From an uncultured Pseudomonadota bacterium (GTDB lineage: Bacteria; Pseudomonadota; Gammaproteobacteria; Xanthomonadales; Wenzhouxiangellaceae), in the NCBI GenBank assembly GCA_937138395.1, contig CAKZPB010000136.1:1-64000 (forward strand): DNA of 64,000 bases, written 5' to 3'. The notes below the pieces were generated by a model that did not search any database, was not told where the DNA came from, and worked only from the letters and a program-made list of their open reading frames with translations. This document shows, piece by piece, positions 36,189 to 46,099 of the stretch (its first letter is position 1; the number at the start of each line of letters is the position of its first letter). A program made the position numbers and the translations under genes.

Positions 36189-36713
36189 TCAGTCCCTGAC
36201 GGGCTCAAGCAGTGCATTCTGGAGCTGCCGTGGGTGCTCAGGGCTCAGCAGCAGCGCGCCGTTTCTATGCTTGAGCGGAATCAGCAAAACGCTGGGATTG
36301 GTGACCAGACAGAACAGTTTCTGCCACTGCTTGCTGCGAAAGTGACCGGCATGAAAGCCGGGCAGTGAATAGCCATTGGTCTTGATCATGGGCCGAAGAT
36401 GGGTGTGTTCATCCAGGCTCAGCACTCTGGAATGCTCCAGATCCAAATCAGCGATGGCATGCTTCCAGGTATAAAAGGTTGCAGCCACGCGCAGCTGACC
36501 ACCGTCAATCTGAATCCTGCGCCGACGAGTAAACAAGGCGATGCCGACTGTAGTCAGGACCAGCGTTAGCCCAAGCGGTATCGACAACCGCAGGTCCGAC
36601 CTGAATTCAGGAACCATCAACAAGCCGACCAGGATGACGGGAGGAATGGCCAGAATCAATAGCTGCCAGATCAAGGTTGATTTGCTGACCGGTGCGAGCG
36701 TAAACGATTGCAT
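36189..36713 (-). CDS. PH-like domain membrane protein, unknown function
   Basis: 174 residues: two adjacent membrane helices (about 13-33 and 41-62), a basic RRRRIQIDGGQL turn, and a beta-rich C-terminal half that looks like a bacterial pleckstrin-homology-type domain (ATFYTWKHAIADLDLEHSRVL). Function unknown. It lies 67 bp upstream of the methyltransferase and 15 bp downstream of the hydrolase, all on the minus strand. Confidence 0.65.
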   Translation of the reverse strand: MQSFTLAPVSKSTLIWQLLILAIPPVILVGLLMVPEFRSDLRLSIPLGLTLVLTTVGIALFTRRRRIQIDGGQLRVAATFYTWKHAIADLDLEHSRVLSLDEHTHLRPMIKTNGYSLPGFHAGHFRSKQWQKLFCLVTNPSVLLIPLKHRNGALLLSPEHPRQLQNALLEPVRD

Positions 36714-36728
36714 CCTGTTTCTCCTGGA

Positions 36729-38057
36729 TTAGTTAAAAGACGCGTGGATCCATTTGGCCATGTCCGAAATAACCTCAGGATCCACATGACCCACATCATT
36801 GATATATTCAGCCGGGGTGGCCATACCCTTTCCGGAAATGAACACGTGATTCAGTCTGTCATAGCGTTTCAGCGTCACGCGACCAACCTCCGCGAACGCC
36901 CGTTGCCACATCGCAAAATCATCTTCAACGGTGACCTGATAATCCCGCCCCCCTTGCAGTATCAGCATCGGCAGGTCCAGCGACCTGGCTGTTGCGATCG
37001 GATCGTAGTTCCTCAAGTCCAACAGGTAACTTTCCGGCACACCCAGTAATCCGGGGGCTGCAGACTGCGGATCGGACAGTTCGGCAACGGCCGCAGCCTG
37101 AGCATCAATTTGAGCCAGTTGCGCTGCCTCAGCCTGGTCAATCTGGCCGTCCAGGCTGAAGATATAGCGTAATTGCTGTGGCACCATGGCTTCCAACCCA
37201 CGAGCCGGAGCAGCCATCAGAATCAATCCGGCCAATTCCGGGTTGGCCAGACCGATTCTCGGCGCCAGCAACCCCCCGAGGCTCAGCCCCGCAACAACCA
37301 CCCGCTGTGGATTGATCTCGTTGACCTCCTGCACTTGCTCAACTGCGGCGCGCACATCGGACAGGACCTCCTGCTCAACCGTGTAGGCCCCGGTCAAATC
37401 AGCCGGCTTCACCAGGCTGCGCTTGTCGTAACGCAGACTGGCGATGCCCTGCTCGGCAAGCCCATGGGCCAGATCACGAAACGGCGTATTCGGCCCGATG
37501 GTCTGGTCGCGATCGCCCGGCCCCGAACCATGGACGAGAACCACAGCCGGAAACGGTCCGGTACCTTCGGGAAGCGTCAGAATTCCGGGCAATTCGTCAG
37601 CAACTACAAATTCGCTTTCAACCCAGCGATCGCTGCTGGCCAATGCTTTTTCAGCTGGAGCCCCGGGTGCAGCCGGCACCAGAAAAAAGCCGTCCACCTG
37701 CCCGTTCTGGTTCACGTTGATGCGTGCATCCAGGGCCGCATTGGCGAAATTCAGTCGAAATAAAAACAGATCGCCGGTTTCGCTACTGCTGATCTGCGGT
37801 GCCTCGTGCCCCTGGTACGCTCCGACCTGCCCGGGCAGGCTGAGCCAGATCTGCTCGAGCTGTGCCCTGCTGATCTGATCACTGACCTCGCTCGAAAGCA
37901 TGGCATGGGCCTGGTCGAAGCGAGCCTCTTCAAGTGATTCCAGAAACTGCTGCGCAATGCCTGCTGTTTGTGCCTGGATCACGTTGATCAACAGACAGGC
38001 AGACAGGGCCAGGAGCACTGGCGCCGACCGAACAGTACTTTGCTTTATCCATGTCAT
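36729..38057 (-). CDS. Secreted alpha/beta hydrolase with N-terminal DUF3887-like domain
   Basis: 442 residues. Signal peptide about 10-30 (ending IQAQ). An N-terminal domain of about 100 residues (QQFLESLEEARFDQAHAMLSSEVSDQ) resembles DUF3887. The alpha/beta hydrolase part begins near 150 with the oxyanion segment VLVHGSGPGDRDQT; the nucleophile elbow is AGLSLGGLLAPRI and a late DRLNHVF supplies the His. Probably a periplasmic esterase or peptidase-like hydrolase of unknown substrate. Confidence 0.82.
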   Translation of the reverse strand: MTWIKQSTVRSAPVLLALSACLLINVIQAQTAGIAQQFLESLEEARFDQAHAMLSSEVSDQISRAQLEQIWLSLPGQVGAYQGHEAPQISSSETGDLFLFRLNFANAALDARINVNQNGQVDGFFLVPAAPGAPAEKALASSDRWVESEFVVADELPGILTLPEGTGPFPAVVLVHGSGPGDRDQTIGPNTPFRDLAHGLAEQGIASLRYDKRSLVKPADLTGAYTVEQEVLSDVRAAVEQVQEVNEINPQRVVVAGLSLGGLLAPRIGLANPELAGLILMAAPARGLEAMVPQQLRYIFSLDGQIDQAEAAQLAQIDAQAAAVAELSDPQSAAPGLLGVPESYLLDLRNYDPIATARSLDLPMLILQGGRDYQVTVEDDFAMWQRAFAEVGRVTLKRYDRLNHVFISGKGMATPAEYINDVGHVDPEVISDMAKWIHASFN

Positions 38058-38131
38058 TTTGCTGCAACTCCTTGAATCAACAAGGCACCGGATGTTTGAT
38101 CAAGCCGGTGCGTCTTGATCGTTATTCGTCT

Positions 38132-38347
38132 TCATCGCTGACCGTCTTCATCGCTTTTCAAGGCGGGATCATCATCTTCAACCGGCTCGGCCTGAGTGCG
38201 CTTCAACCGGCCCGCTTTGCGCAGGCCTTCGCGCAACACCCATTCGATCTGGGCATTCAACGAGCGAATGTCGTCATCGGCCCAGCGCTGCATAGCGGTC
38301 ATGACCTGGGGGCTGATGCGAAGTGCGAACGGTTTTTTGTTGGCCAC
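38132..38347 (-). CDS. Ribbon-helix-helix (Arc-family) DNA-binding protein
   Basis: 71 residues from a GTG start. KKPFALRISPQVMTAMQRWADDDIRSLNAQIEWVLREGLRKAG is an Arc/MetJ-type ribbon-helix-helix: the strand FALRI contacts DNA and two helices dimerise. The acidic tail is low-complexity. It is the second gene after the SPFH protein (37 bp) and is a good candidate to repress their shared promoter through the palindromes at 39289-39317. Confidence 0.85.
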   Translation of the reverse strand: MANKKPFALRISPQVMTAMQRWADDDIRSLNAQIEWVLREGLRKAGRLKRTQAEPVEDDDPALKSDEDGQR

Positions 38348-38384
38348 TGGAATCCGGTGTATTGCCTGTGATCCGTTCTATAGT

Positions 38385-39251
38385 TTATTGATGAATGCTG
38401 CCGGTATTGACCACTGGCTGAGTGGCGCGATCCGAACACAACACCACCAGCAGGTTGGACACCATCTGCGCCTGTCGTTCCTCATCGAGCTCGACAATAC
38501 CCTGGCTTTTCAAATCCGATAGGGCCATGTCGACCATGCCCACAGCACCGTCGACGATCCGCCGTCGCGCGGCCACTACCGCGTTGGCCTGCTGGCGCTG
38601 GAGCATGGCATGGGCAATTTCGGGCGCATAGGCCAGGTGACTGATGCGGGTTTCGATGACATGCACGCCAGCCGTTTGCAAGCGATCATCGAGCTGGGAT
38701 TTCAGATCATCGCTGATCTCAAGCGCGTGGCTGCGAAGAGAAATCTGGCCTTCTTCCTGCTGGTCATACGGATACTGCGTGGCCATCGAACGCAGCGCGG
38801 CCTCCGATTGAATCTGGACAAAGCTTTCATAATCGTCCACGTTGAATACGGCTTCGGCGGAATCGACCACCTTCCAGACCACAACGGCGGCAATTTCAAT
38901 CGGGCTGCCGTCCAATTCATTGACCTTGAGCCGACCGGATTCGAAGTTCCGGACCCGCAAGCTGACTTTTCGGTTTGAGTAGAACGGATTGCTGAACCGA
39001 AGCCCCTGCTCCCGCACCGTGCCGACATACTTCCCGAACAGCGTCAATACCGCAGCCTGGTTGGGTTCGACCATGTAATAGCCGAACATCAACACGGTGG
39101 CAACGATGAATAACAAGATCGCGCCGATCAGCCCGATCATCTGGGTAGGGTTGATTGAATCGAAGAACCACCAGGCCGCACCGGCCACGAGCACGATGTT
39201 CAAGGCCAGCACCGGAATACCATTGGTTGAACGCACTTGTATTTCCTGCAT
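38385..39251 (-). CDS. SPFH/Band 7 membrane protein
   Basis: 288 residues from ATG 39251 (GGAG nine bases upstream); ATG 39284 is in frame but lies directly behind the promoter. Two close N-terminal helices (about 15-33 and 38-58) precede the Band 7 domain ([29 protein letters not shown]). A C-terminal coiled region with the [14 protein letters not shown] segment follows. SPFH proteins form rings that organise membrane microdomains and restrain proteases. The partner here is unknown. Confidence 0.88.
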   Translation of the reverse strand: MQEIQVRSTNGIPVLALNIVLVAGAAWWFFDSINPTQMIGLIGAILLFIVATVLMFGYYMVEPNQAAVLTLFGKYVGTVREQGLRFSNPFYSNRKVSLRVRNFESGRLKVNELDGSPIEIAAVVVWKVVDSAEAVFNVDDYESFVQIQSEAALRSMATQYPYDQQEEGQISLRSHALEISDDLKSQLDDRLQTAGVHVIETRISHLAYAPEIAHAMLQRQQANAVVAARRRIVDGAVGMVDMALSDLKSQGIVELDEERQAQMVSNLLVVLCSDRATQPVVNTGSIHQ

Positions 39252-39285
39252 GGGGGGATACTCCTGTTCGTTCGAGTTATGCAAA

Positions 39286-39314
39286 ATAATATCACGATGA
39301 TATCACTTTGTAAA
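39286..39314 (-). promoter_or_regulatory. Promoter of the SPFH-RHH operon
   Basis: On the minus strand: -35 TTTACA (39314-39309), exactly 17 bp spacer, -10 TATTAT (39291-39286). The spacer is almost filled by the operator-like palindromes. Confidence 0.65.
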
Positions 39315-39317
39315 GTG
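39289..39317. promoter_or_regulatory. Tandem palindromic operator in the SPFH-RHH promoter
   Basis: ATATCA-CGA-TGATAT (39289-39303) and CACTTT-GT-AAAGTG (39304-39317) are adjacent perfect inverted repeats. The heptamer ATATCAC also repeats directly at 39289-39295 and 39300-39306, an 11-bp period. Such helical-turn spacing suits cooperative binding by ribbon-helix-helix dimers, so autoregulation by the downstream RHH gene is the simplest reading. Confidence 0.6.
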
Positions 39318-39401
39318 CGCTGATTCCCCTCATGCCGGACTGCTGAATCACGCAGCGCTTCAACTACCCTGCAGACCACTCAGGGGATATAGCAATCTGT
39401 A

Positions 39402-39430
39402 TTGACCTGTCAGGCCAAAGTCGGTAGAAT
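39402..39430 (+). promoter_or_regulatory. Promoter of rplU-rpmA
   Basis: -35 TTGACC (39402-39407), 17-bp spacer, -10 TAGAAT (39425-39430). The leader before ATG 39471 is about 34 nt. Confidence 0.7.
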
Positions 39431-39470
39431 TCCCGCTCTTTAGTCACGCGTAGTGCTCGAGGAAATTTCT

Positions 39471-39782
39471 ATGTACGCGGTATTCAAAACCGGAGGCAAG
39501 CAGTACAAGGCCTCAACCGGCGATGTCTTGCGGGTCGAAAAATTACCTGCCGGCAGCGGCGATTCTATTGAACTGAACGAAGTGTTGATGGTAGCTGACG
39601 GCGAAGATATTCGCGTTGGCGCTCCCACGCTGGATGGCGGCAAAGTCACGGCCGAGGTCGTCAGCCACGGCCGCGGCGAAAAAGTTCGCATCATCAAATT
39701 CAAGCGGCGCAAGCACCACATGAAGCAGATGGGGCATCGTCAGCACTACACCGAAATCAAAATAACCGGCATCGAGGGCTGA
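39471..39782 (+). CDS. rplU: 50S ribosomal protein L21
   Basis: 103 residues starting [14 protein letters not shown], the invariant L21 N-terminus, with GAGG nine bases upstream of ATG 39471; the longer frame from 39453 is not used. The C-terminal [22 protein letters not shown] is the conserved 23S rRNA-binding tail. First gene of rplU-rpmA. Confidence 0.98.
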   Translation: MYAVFKTGGKQYKASTGDVLRVEKLPAGSGDSIELNEVLMVADGEDIRVGAPTLDGGKVTAEVVSHGRGEKVRIIKFKRRKHHMKQMGHRQHYTEIKITGIEG

Positions 39783-39785
39783 ATC

Positions 39786-40046
39786 ATGGCTCATAAGAAA
39801 GCAGGCGGCTCTACACGTAACGGCCGCGATTCAAATCCAAAATATCTGGGCGTAAAACGCTACGGTGGAGAACAGGTCGACGCAGGCAATATCCTGGTCC
39901 GCCAGCGCGGCACGCGTTTTCATGCTGGCGACAACGTCGGCGTTGGTCGCGACCACACGTTGTTTGCCCTTGTTGATGGCAAGGTTGTGTTCAACAGCCG
40001 TGGCAAACCGCTGCGCAAGTTCGTGTCTGTTGAACCTGCTGAATAA
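39786..40046 (+). CDS. rpmA: 50S ribosomal protein L27
   Basis: 86 residues beginning [16 protein letters not shown], whose flexible N-terminus reaches the peptidyl-transferase centre. It retains [11 protein letters not shown] and [13 protein letters not shown]. It lies three bases after rplU and is followed by a strong terminator. Confidence 0.98.
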   Translation: MAHKKAGGSTRNGRDSNPKYLGVKRYGGEQVDAGNILVRQRGTRFHAGDNVGVGRDHTLFALVDGKVVFNSRGKPLRKFVSVEPAE

Positions 40047-40073
40047 GCCTTCAGCAGATTCACATAACTCCTG

Positions 40074-40099
40074 AAAGCCGGCCCAGTGCCGGCTTTTTT
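40074..40099 (+). terminator. Intrinsic terminator after rpmA
   Basis: Stem GCCGGC (40077-40082), loop CCAGT, stem GCCGGC (40088-40093), then six T residues (40094-40099). Confidence 0.93.
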
Positions 40100-40149
40100 G
40101 ATTGCCAACCAGTGATTGGCTCCGCTCAAACTGCTGATGATGGTCATGA

Positions 40150-41193
<1,044 letters not shown>

Positions 41194-41271
41194 TTCACTC
41201 GGGTTTGAACTGAACCGCAGCTCGATTCCAACGTCCAAGCACACAGTCTTTTGTTGTCCTGGAGTTTGCCA

Positions 41272-42879
41272 ATGCGTTATTTCCAATGGGTTTGTGCACT
41301 GGGTGTTGTTTGCTGGGCCTTGCTGGTGCCCGTGCCTGCAGTCGCAGAACTGCAGTCGGTGGTCGTCTATCCTGACCGGGCCAGCATCACGCGGGTCATC
41401 TCAATCGAGTTCGAGCCCGGACCAGGGCAGATTGAAATCGAGGATCTGCCGGCCGGGATCCTGCGCGACAGCCTGCGCATTTCAGCCGGCCCGAATCAGG
41501 GCCTGCAGTTGGGTTCATTCGAGTTTTCCACGCGACGGGGCATTGACCGGGTCAATCCGCAGGCACGCAGACTCAGCGAACAGATTCAGCAACTCGAGGA
41601 CGATCAGGCCGCAGTTGATGATCGAATGCGCGCACGCGATATGCAGCTCGCGGTATTGAATTCGTTATCGAACCAGTCCGATCGCGATGGATCACTCAGT
41701 ATCGAACAACTGGAGCAGGCGCTTCGAGTCGTTGGTGACAGTGCCGATCAGATTCTGTCAGAACGGCGCCAACTGGACCAGCAGAAACGTGAGCTCTCCA
41801 GCCGGATTCAGCGGCTCGAACGCGAGCTGGCCGATCTTGGCCAACAGCAGCGGGATACCACCGGCCTGACGATCCAGTACGCTGCGAATACATCGGGCGA
41901 TGCCGAATTGCAGTTGGACTATATTGTCATGCAGGCATCCTGGCGCCCGACGTATGAATGGCGGCTCGATACAGACACACGCCAGCTGGAGATGATTCAA
42001 TCGGCCATCATCCGGCAGAATACTGGCGAGGACTGGTCCGACGTGAGCCTCTCGGTCTCGTTGGCCCAACCCAGCACAGGCGGCCGATTACCCGAACTTC
42101 GGACCTGGTGGATCGGAGTTGCAGAACCGCCAACCTCCAAGGCATCCCGTGCGATGGAGCAAGCCGAAATGGCTGCTGACTTCAGCGCCGTCCAGGTCAC
42201 CGGATCAGGCGTGAACCCGGCCGGCCAGTTTGCGGCGGAACTGGCCGGTACTGAATACACGCGCGAATACACCATCAACGGTCGCTCATCGGTTGCCGCG
42301 AATAATCAGGAACAACGTTTCCGGCTGGCCCAACAAGTCATGCAGGTTGATCTGAGTGCGCGCGCAGTGCCGAAACAGCAGCCCAGGGCCTGGTTGTACG
42401 TCGAAGGCGAATTCAGCGGCGAAGCGCCGATGCCACCCGGTCAATTGACCCTGTTCCAGGACAATCGCATCGTTGGGCAACGGTTTTTTGAAGGCATTCG
42501 CCCGGGTGCATCGCTGGCCGCCAGCTTTGGTGTCGATCAGCTGATCGAGATCGATGTTCAACTGATCGAAGAGCAGCGCGCCAGTGCTGGCGTGATTCGT
42601 CGTTCGACCGAGGAACTGCTGAAACATCAGATTCGCATCCACAATCGACATACACAACCGCTCTTGTTGACGGTGCTCGACCGTATGCCGGTATCAACCG
42701 ACGAACGCATCCAGGTCGAATTAACGCGCGACACGACGCGCCCTGACCAGCGCGATGTGGATGATCAGCCGGGTGTACTGGCCTGGTCGATGGAGCTGGA
42801 CGCGGACCAGCAGGAAACCCTGATCGTGGGCTACAGCGTCAGTTATCCGGAGGATATCCAGGGCTTGAGCGGCTGGTAG
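41272..42879 (+). CDS. Secreted MuiA-family (DUF4139/DUF4140) protein
   Basis: 535 residues from ATG 41272 (GGAG eight bases upstream). Signal peptide about 5-25 (VPAVA). The N-terminal beta domain (VVVYPDRASITRVISIEFEPGPGQIEIEDLP) matches DUF4140. A long coiled coil (about 100-205, with many Q, E and R) is followed by the DUF4139 beta-barrel region (VMQASWRPTYEWRLD...NTGEDWSDVSLSVSLAQPSTGG). The family includes mucoidy inhibitor A, whose exact function is not known. Confidence 0.85.
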   Translation: MRYFQWVCALGVVCWALLVPVPAVAELQSVVVYPDRASITRVISIEFEPGPGQIEIEDLPAGILRDSLRISAGPNQGLQLGSFEFSTRRGIDRVNPQARRLSEQIQQLEDDQAAVDDRMRARDMQLAVLNSLSNQSDRDGSLSIEQLEQALRVVGDSADQILSERRQLDQQKRELSSRIQRLERELADLGQQQRDTTGLTIQYAANTSGDAELQLDYIVMQASWRPTYEWRLDTDTRQLEMIQSAIIRQNTGEDWSDVSLSVSLAQPSTGGRLPELRTWWIGVAEPPTSKASRAMEQAEMAADFSAVQVTGSGVNPAGQFAAELAGTEYTREYTINGRSSVAANNQEQRFRLAQQVMQVDLSARAVPKQQPRAWLYVEGEFSGEAPMPPGQLTLFQDNRIVGQRFFEGIRPGASLAASFGVDQLIEIDVQLIEEQRASAGVIRRSTEELLKHQIRIHNRHTQPLLLTVLDRMPVSTDERIQVELTRDTTRPDQRDVDDQPGVLAWSMELDADQQETLIVGYSVSYPEDIQGLSGW

Positions 42880-42908
42880 CTCAGCATCTGAAGCGTTTTG
42901 CGCGGCGT

Positions 42909-42917
42909 TGCTATACT
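42909..42917 (+). promoter_or_regulatory. Extended -10 promoter of the Ser/Thr kinase gene
   Basis: TGC-TATACT (TG at 42909-42910, -10 at 42912-42917), with no good -35 at 17 bp. Transcription would start near 42924, 25 nt before ATG 42949. Confidence 0.45.
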
Positions 42918-42948
42918 GCGGCGTGATTGACTACGCGCAGGACGTGGA

Positions 42949-45630
42949 ATGGATGACGCCAAGACAAGCCGACTGACCCCGGCGCGCAGGACGTTGCTGG
43001 ATCGCCTGCTGGACCAGGTGCTGGATCTGGAGTCAGATCAGCGACAGGAGGCATTGACAGCCATGGCCCGGACGCACCCGCGCGTGCATGCCCACCTGGC
43101 CCGTCTGGTTGATGCGTCAACTGAACCGACCCAGTATCTCGAAACGCTGTTCAATCGCGTTGGCAGCGCTGCACTCGAGGCTGTTGAACCGGAAACCCCG
43201 AAATTACCGGCCGGCACACGAATCGGCGACTGGCGAATTGTTGACGCCGTAGGTGCCGGCGGGATGGGTCAGGTCTATCGCGCTGAACGAGCCGATGGCT
43301 CGTTCGAGATGACCGCAGCCATCAAGTTCATCCGCACGCCGAATCATGCCCAGTTAAACGATCGCCTGGCGCTGGAACGCCAGCTGCTTGCCCGGCTCGA
43401 TCATCCGAATATTGCGCGCATCATGGATGGCGGCACGCTCGACGACGGCCAAACCTATCTGGTCATGGAATGGGTCGATGGTCAGGACTGGAGTGATTGC
43501 CATGACCGCCTGAGAACCGCTCAGCACGGTGGGCTGCAGCATTTGATCGAAGTCGCCTCGGCAGTTCAGCATGCGCACCAGCGTCGAGTCGTCCACGGCG
43601 ATATCAAACCGGCCAACATCCGCATCATGGATAACGATCGGGTCCGCCTGCTGGACTTCGGTGTTGCACGCCTGCTCAGCAACGACGGCGACGCACACGA
43701 CCGCAAAGCCCTTGCACTGACACCGGCCTATGCGGCGCCAGAGCAGCTGGCAGGTGAACCGGCGTCAACACAAAGCGATATTTTTTCGCTCGGCAAGCTG
43801 ATGACCTGGTTGTTGACCGGCACGACTGAGCCCGATCAGCGCACGGTCGAATCTGCAATCAATCGCCGGCCCCGTACAAAAGCCATCAAAGCGATTATTC
43901 AAAAAGCAACCGCAGCTGACCCTGGTCAGCGTTATGGCGCAGTGTCGGAATTGATCAATGATCTTCAGGCGCTGATTGAACAACGCCCGGTCTCGGTACA
44001 GCGCAACTCGACCATCCAGCGGCTGTTTTTGTGGGCGCGCCGCCATCGCCTGGCGGCCGCGACCGCCAGTTTGGCTGCACTGAGTATTGTTGTTGGCACG
44101 GCAGGACTGGCCTGGCAGGAGCGCATTGTTCGGGCTGAACGCGACCTCGCCCGATTCGAGGCAGAACGTGCAACGCTGATTCGAGAGCAGCTGACGCTAC
44201 TGTTTCGCGAAGCCGGTGAGGAAATTCAGCAGGAGAATGTCACCGCTCGCGACCTGCTGGCCGAAAGTGTACGCGTCGCCGAGCAACTGCACGCAGACGA
44301 TCCGGAAGTCCTGGCTGCGGTTCGCGCATTTCTGGGTGAACTGTACATTGCAATGGATGACTTTGCCGCAGCCGACCCGCTGTTGACCGCGTTTGTCAAC
44401 GATGCCGACGCCCGGGGTTCGCCTGATTTACTGCGTGCGGTGGTGTTGGCAGATCTGTCCCAGATTCGTCTGCGCCAGGGCGAATCTGAAGCCGCACTTG
44501 CATTGGTCGACGAGTCGCTGTCGATCCTGGCGGACCATCCGGCCGATAACCGGGCGCGGCTTGGCGATATTCTGACCATTCGCGGGCAGGCGTTGCGGGG
44601 GCTTGGTCGATGGGACGAGGCCATTAACAGCGCCGAACGTGGCCTGGCCATGGCACAACAGGTGGTGTCTGCACCGTCCCGTCTGCTGGCCACGATCGAG
44701 AACAATCTGGCGACCACCATGATTTACTCCGGACGAACCATGGAAGCTTTGCCACATTTGCGCAAAGCCCTGGACAACTGGCGCGGCCTGGGGCTGGAAG
44801 ACAGCTCGTCGGCCCTGACCGTGATGACCAATCTGGCCAGCCTGTTACATCAGCAGGGCAATCTGGAGCAGGCTGAGCAGTTGTATCGTGAATCCATCGA
44901 GCGTCGCCGTCAGCGGTTTGGCGAGTCAGGCGCACTGGGTGCAGCCTACTTGAACCTGGGTACGCTGCTTACCCAGCGCTACGAATTGGAGCTGGCCGGT
45001 CAGCACGTGCAACAGGGTATCGAGCTGATCGAGCGTTTCGAAGGGGAGCAGACCATCAATCAGGCCCGCGGCTTACTGGTTCGCAGCCGTTGGCGCCTGG
45101 CTGTAGGTGATTTCATCGATGCCCACGACGATGTCAGCGAAGCCTTGCGATTGTTCGATCAGACGCTGGGCAGCGATCATCTGTTCAGTCGCGTAGCGCA
45201 GGCCCAGCAGGCCATGATTGTTGCGCAGGCGGCGCGCGATGAATTCGCCAACTTGAATCAGTTGACCAGCGCACCGGTACGCAACCAGATCGAAGACGTC
45301 ATCGGGAATCTTGAGAACCTGAAACCCCAATCCAATCGGTTTCTGGCGCAGGCTCTGTGCGAACTCGCGCGCTATGACCTGGCAGAACGTTCGCCAGAAC
45401 GTGCACTGGAGGCTGCCAGTCAATGTCTTGACCTGCGGCTGGAATTGACCAGCGAGCGCAATTGGGAAGTTGCCGAAGCGCAGACGATTGTGGCTGCGGC
45501 AGAACTGGTTATGGGATCACAACAGGCTGAAAATGAACTGCAACAAGCACGCAGTCATCTGGTCCAGGTGCTGGGCGATCAGCATCCAAAAGTGCAATGG
45601 TGTGAACGCTGGCTTGATTTAACCAGCTGA
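42949..45630 (+). CDS. Membrane Ser/Thr protein kinase with periplasmic TPR repeats
   Basis: 893 residues. A helical N-terminal region (1-85) precedes the kinase domain (about 93-350): glycine loop VGAGGMGQVYRAE (101 onwards), Lys in AAIKFI, catalytic HGDIKPAN (D218, K220), and DFGVARLL (D236). The catalytic loop carries HGD in place of HRD. One membrane helix lies at about 368-390, after which TPR-type repeats (about 430-890; for example LASLLHQQGNLEQAEQLYRESIERR) face the periplasm. It probably couples an envelope signal to phosphorylation of cytoplasmic targets. No sigma factor gene is adjacent, although related kinases in this lineage often have one. Confidence 0.92.
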   Translation: MDDAKTSRLTPARRTLLDRLLDQVLDLESDQRQEALTAMARTHPRVHAHLARLVDASTEPTQYLETLFNRVGSAALEAVEPETPKLPAGTRIGDWRIVDAVGAGGMGQVYRAERADGSFEMTAAIKFIRTPNHAQLNDRLALERQLLARLDHPNIARIMDGGTLDDGQTYLVMEWVDGQDWSDCHDRLRTAQHGGLQHLIEVASAVQHAHQRRVVHGDIKPANIRIMDNDRVRLLDFGVARLLSNDGDAHDRKALALTPAYAAPEQLAGEPASTQSDIFSLGKLMTWLLTGTTEPDQRTVESAINRRPRTKAIKAIIQKATAADPGQRYGAVSELINDLQALIEQRPVSVQRNSTIQRLFLWARRHRLAAATASLAALSIVVGTAGLAWQERIVRAERDLARFEAERATLIREQLTLLFREAGEEIQQENVTARDLLAESVRVAEQLHADDPEVLAAVRAFLGELYIAMDDFAAADPLLTAFVNDADARGSPDLLRAVVLADLSQIRLRQGESEAALALVDESLSILADHPADNRARLGDILTIRGQALRGLGRWDEAINSAERGLAMAQQVVSAPSRLLATIENNLATTMIYSGRTMEALPHLRKALDNWRGLGLEDSSSALTVMTNLASLLHQQGNLEQAEQLYRESIERRRQRFGESGALGAAYLNLGTLLTQRYELELAGQHVQQGIELIERFEGEQTINQARGLLVRSRWRLAVGDFIDAHDDVSEALRLFDQTLGSDHLFSRVAQAQQAMIVAQAARDEFANLNQLTSAPVRNQIEDVIGNLENLKPQSNRFLAQALCELARYDLAERSPERALEAASQCLDLRLELTSERNWEVAEAQTIVAAAELVMGSQQAENELQQARSHLVQVLGDQHPKVQWCERWLDLTS

Positions 45631-45648
45631 ATTGTCTGGAACCAGGCT

Positions 45649-45672
45649 CGCCGACCGCCAATACGGTCGGCG
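45649..45672. terminator. Strong hairpin between convergent kinase and rpsT genes
   Basis: Nine-pair stem CGCCGACCG (45649-45657) with CGGTCGGCG (45664-45672) and a 6-nt loop. Neither side has a T run, so termination may be inefficient or need help. Confidence 0.4.
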
Positions 45673-45688
45673 GGTCAAGCGAAGTCAA

Positions 45689-45949
45689 TCAGAGATTTCG
45701 GACGTGTTGACCCAGTCGCGTCTTGTGGCGCGCTGCCTTGTTGCGATGCATGATGCCTTTGCTGACAGACCGGTCAATAGCGGGGACGGCTTCGCGATAG
45801 GCTTGTTCGGCCGCGGTCTTGTCTCCAGCCTCAATTGCGCTGAGTACTTTTTTGATCATGGTGCGCACATACGAACGCTGCGCAGCGTTATGCTGACGAT
45901 TCTGCTCGGATTGACGTGCGCGCTTGCGGGCTGATGCACTATTCGCCAC
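45689..45949 (-). CDS. rpsT: 30S ribosomal protein S20
   Basis: 86 residues beginning MANSASARKRARQSEQNRQHN, with the helical-bundle pattern and conserved KGIMHRNKAARHKTRL. It is divergent from murJ, the common gammaproteobacterial arrangement. The start appears to be a non-ATG codon behind GGAG, which in enteric rpsT (UUG start) is linked to autogenous control. Confidence 0.97.
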   Translation of the reverse strand: MANSASARKRARQSEQNRQHNAAQRSYVRTMIKKVLSAIEAGDKTAAEQAYREAVPAIDRSVSKGIMHRNKAARHKTRLGQHVRNL

Positions 45950-45992
45950 GGGTAGCTCCTGTAAACAATTAATTTTGGAAAATCAGCCAGCT

Positions 45993-46021
45993 AGTATGCC
46001 GTTTCAAACGCCTATCGTCAA
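45993..46021 (-). promoter_or_regulatory. Promoter of rpsT
   Basis: On the minus strand: -35 TTGACG (46021-46016), 17-bp spacer, -10 CATACT (45998-45993). Confidence 0.65.
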
Positions 46022-46099
46022 GATCAAGAACGCATTTCGTGCAGGTCTATTCTTGGGTCATCCGCAAAGGCAACCAGACGCTGCAGGCTCCTTAAACCA

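Noticed and set aside
45649-45672. Classic intrinsic terminator after the Ser/Thr kinase
   Set aside because: Strong stem but no T run on either strand; kept only as a low-confidence hairpin.
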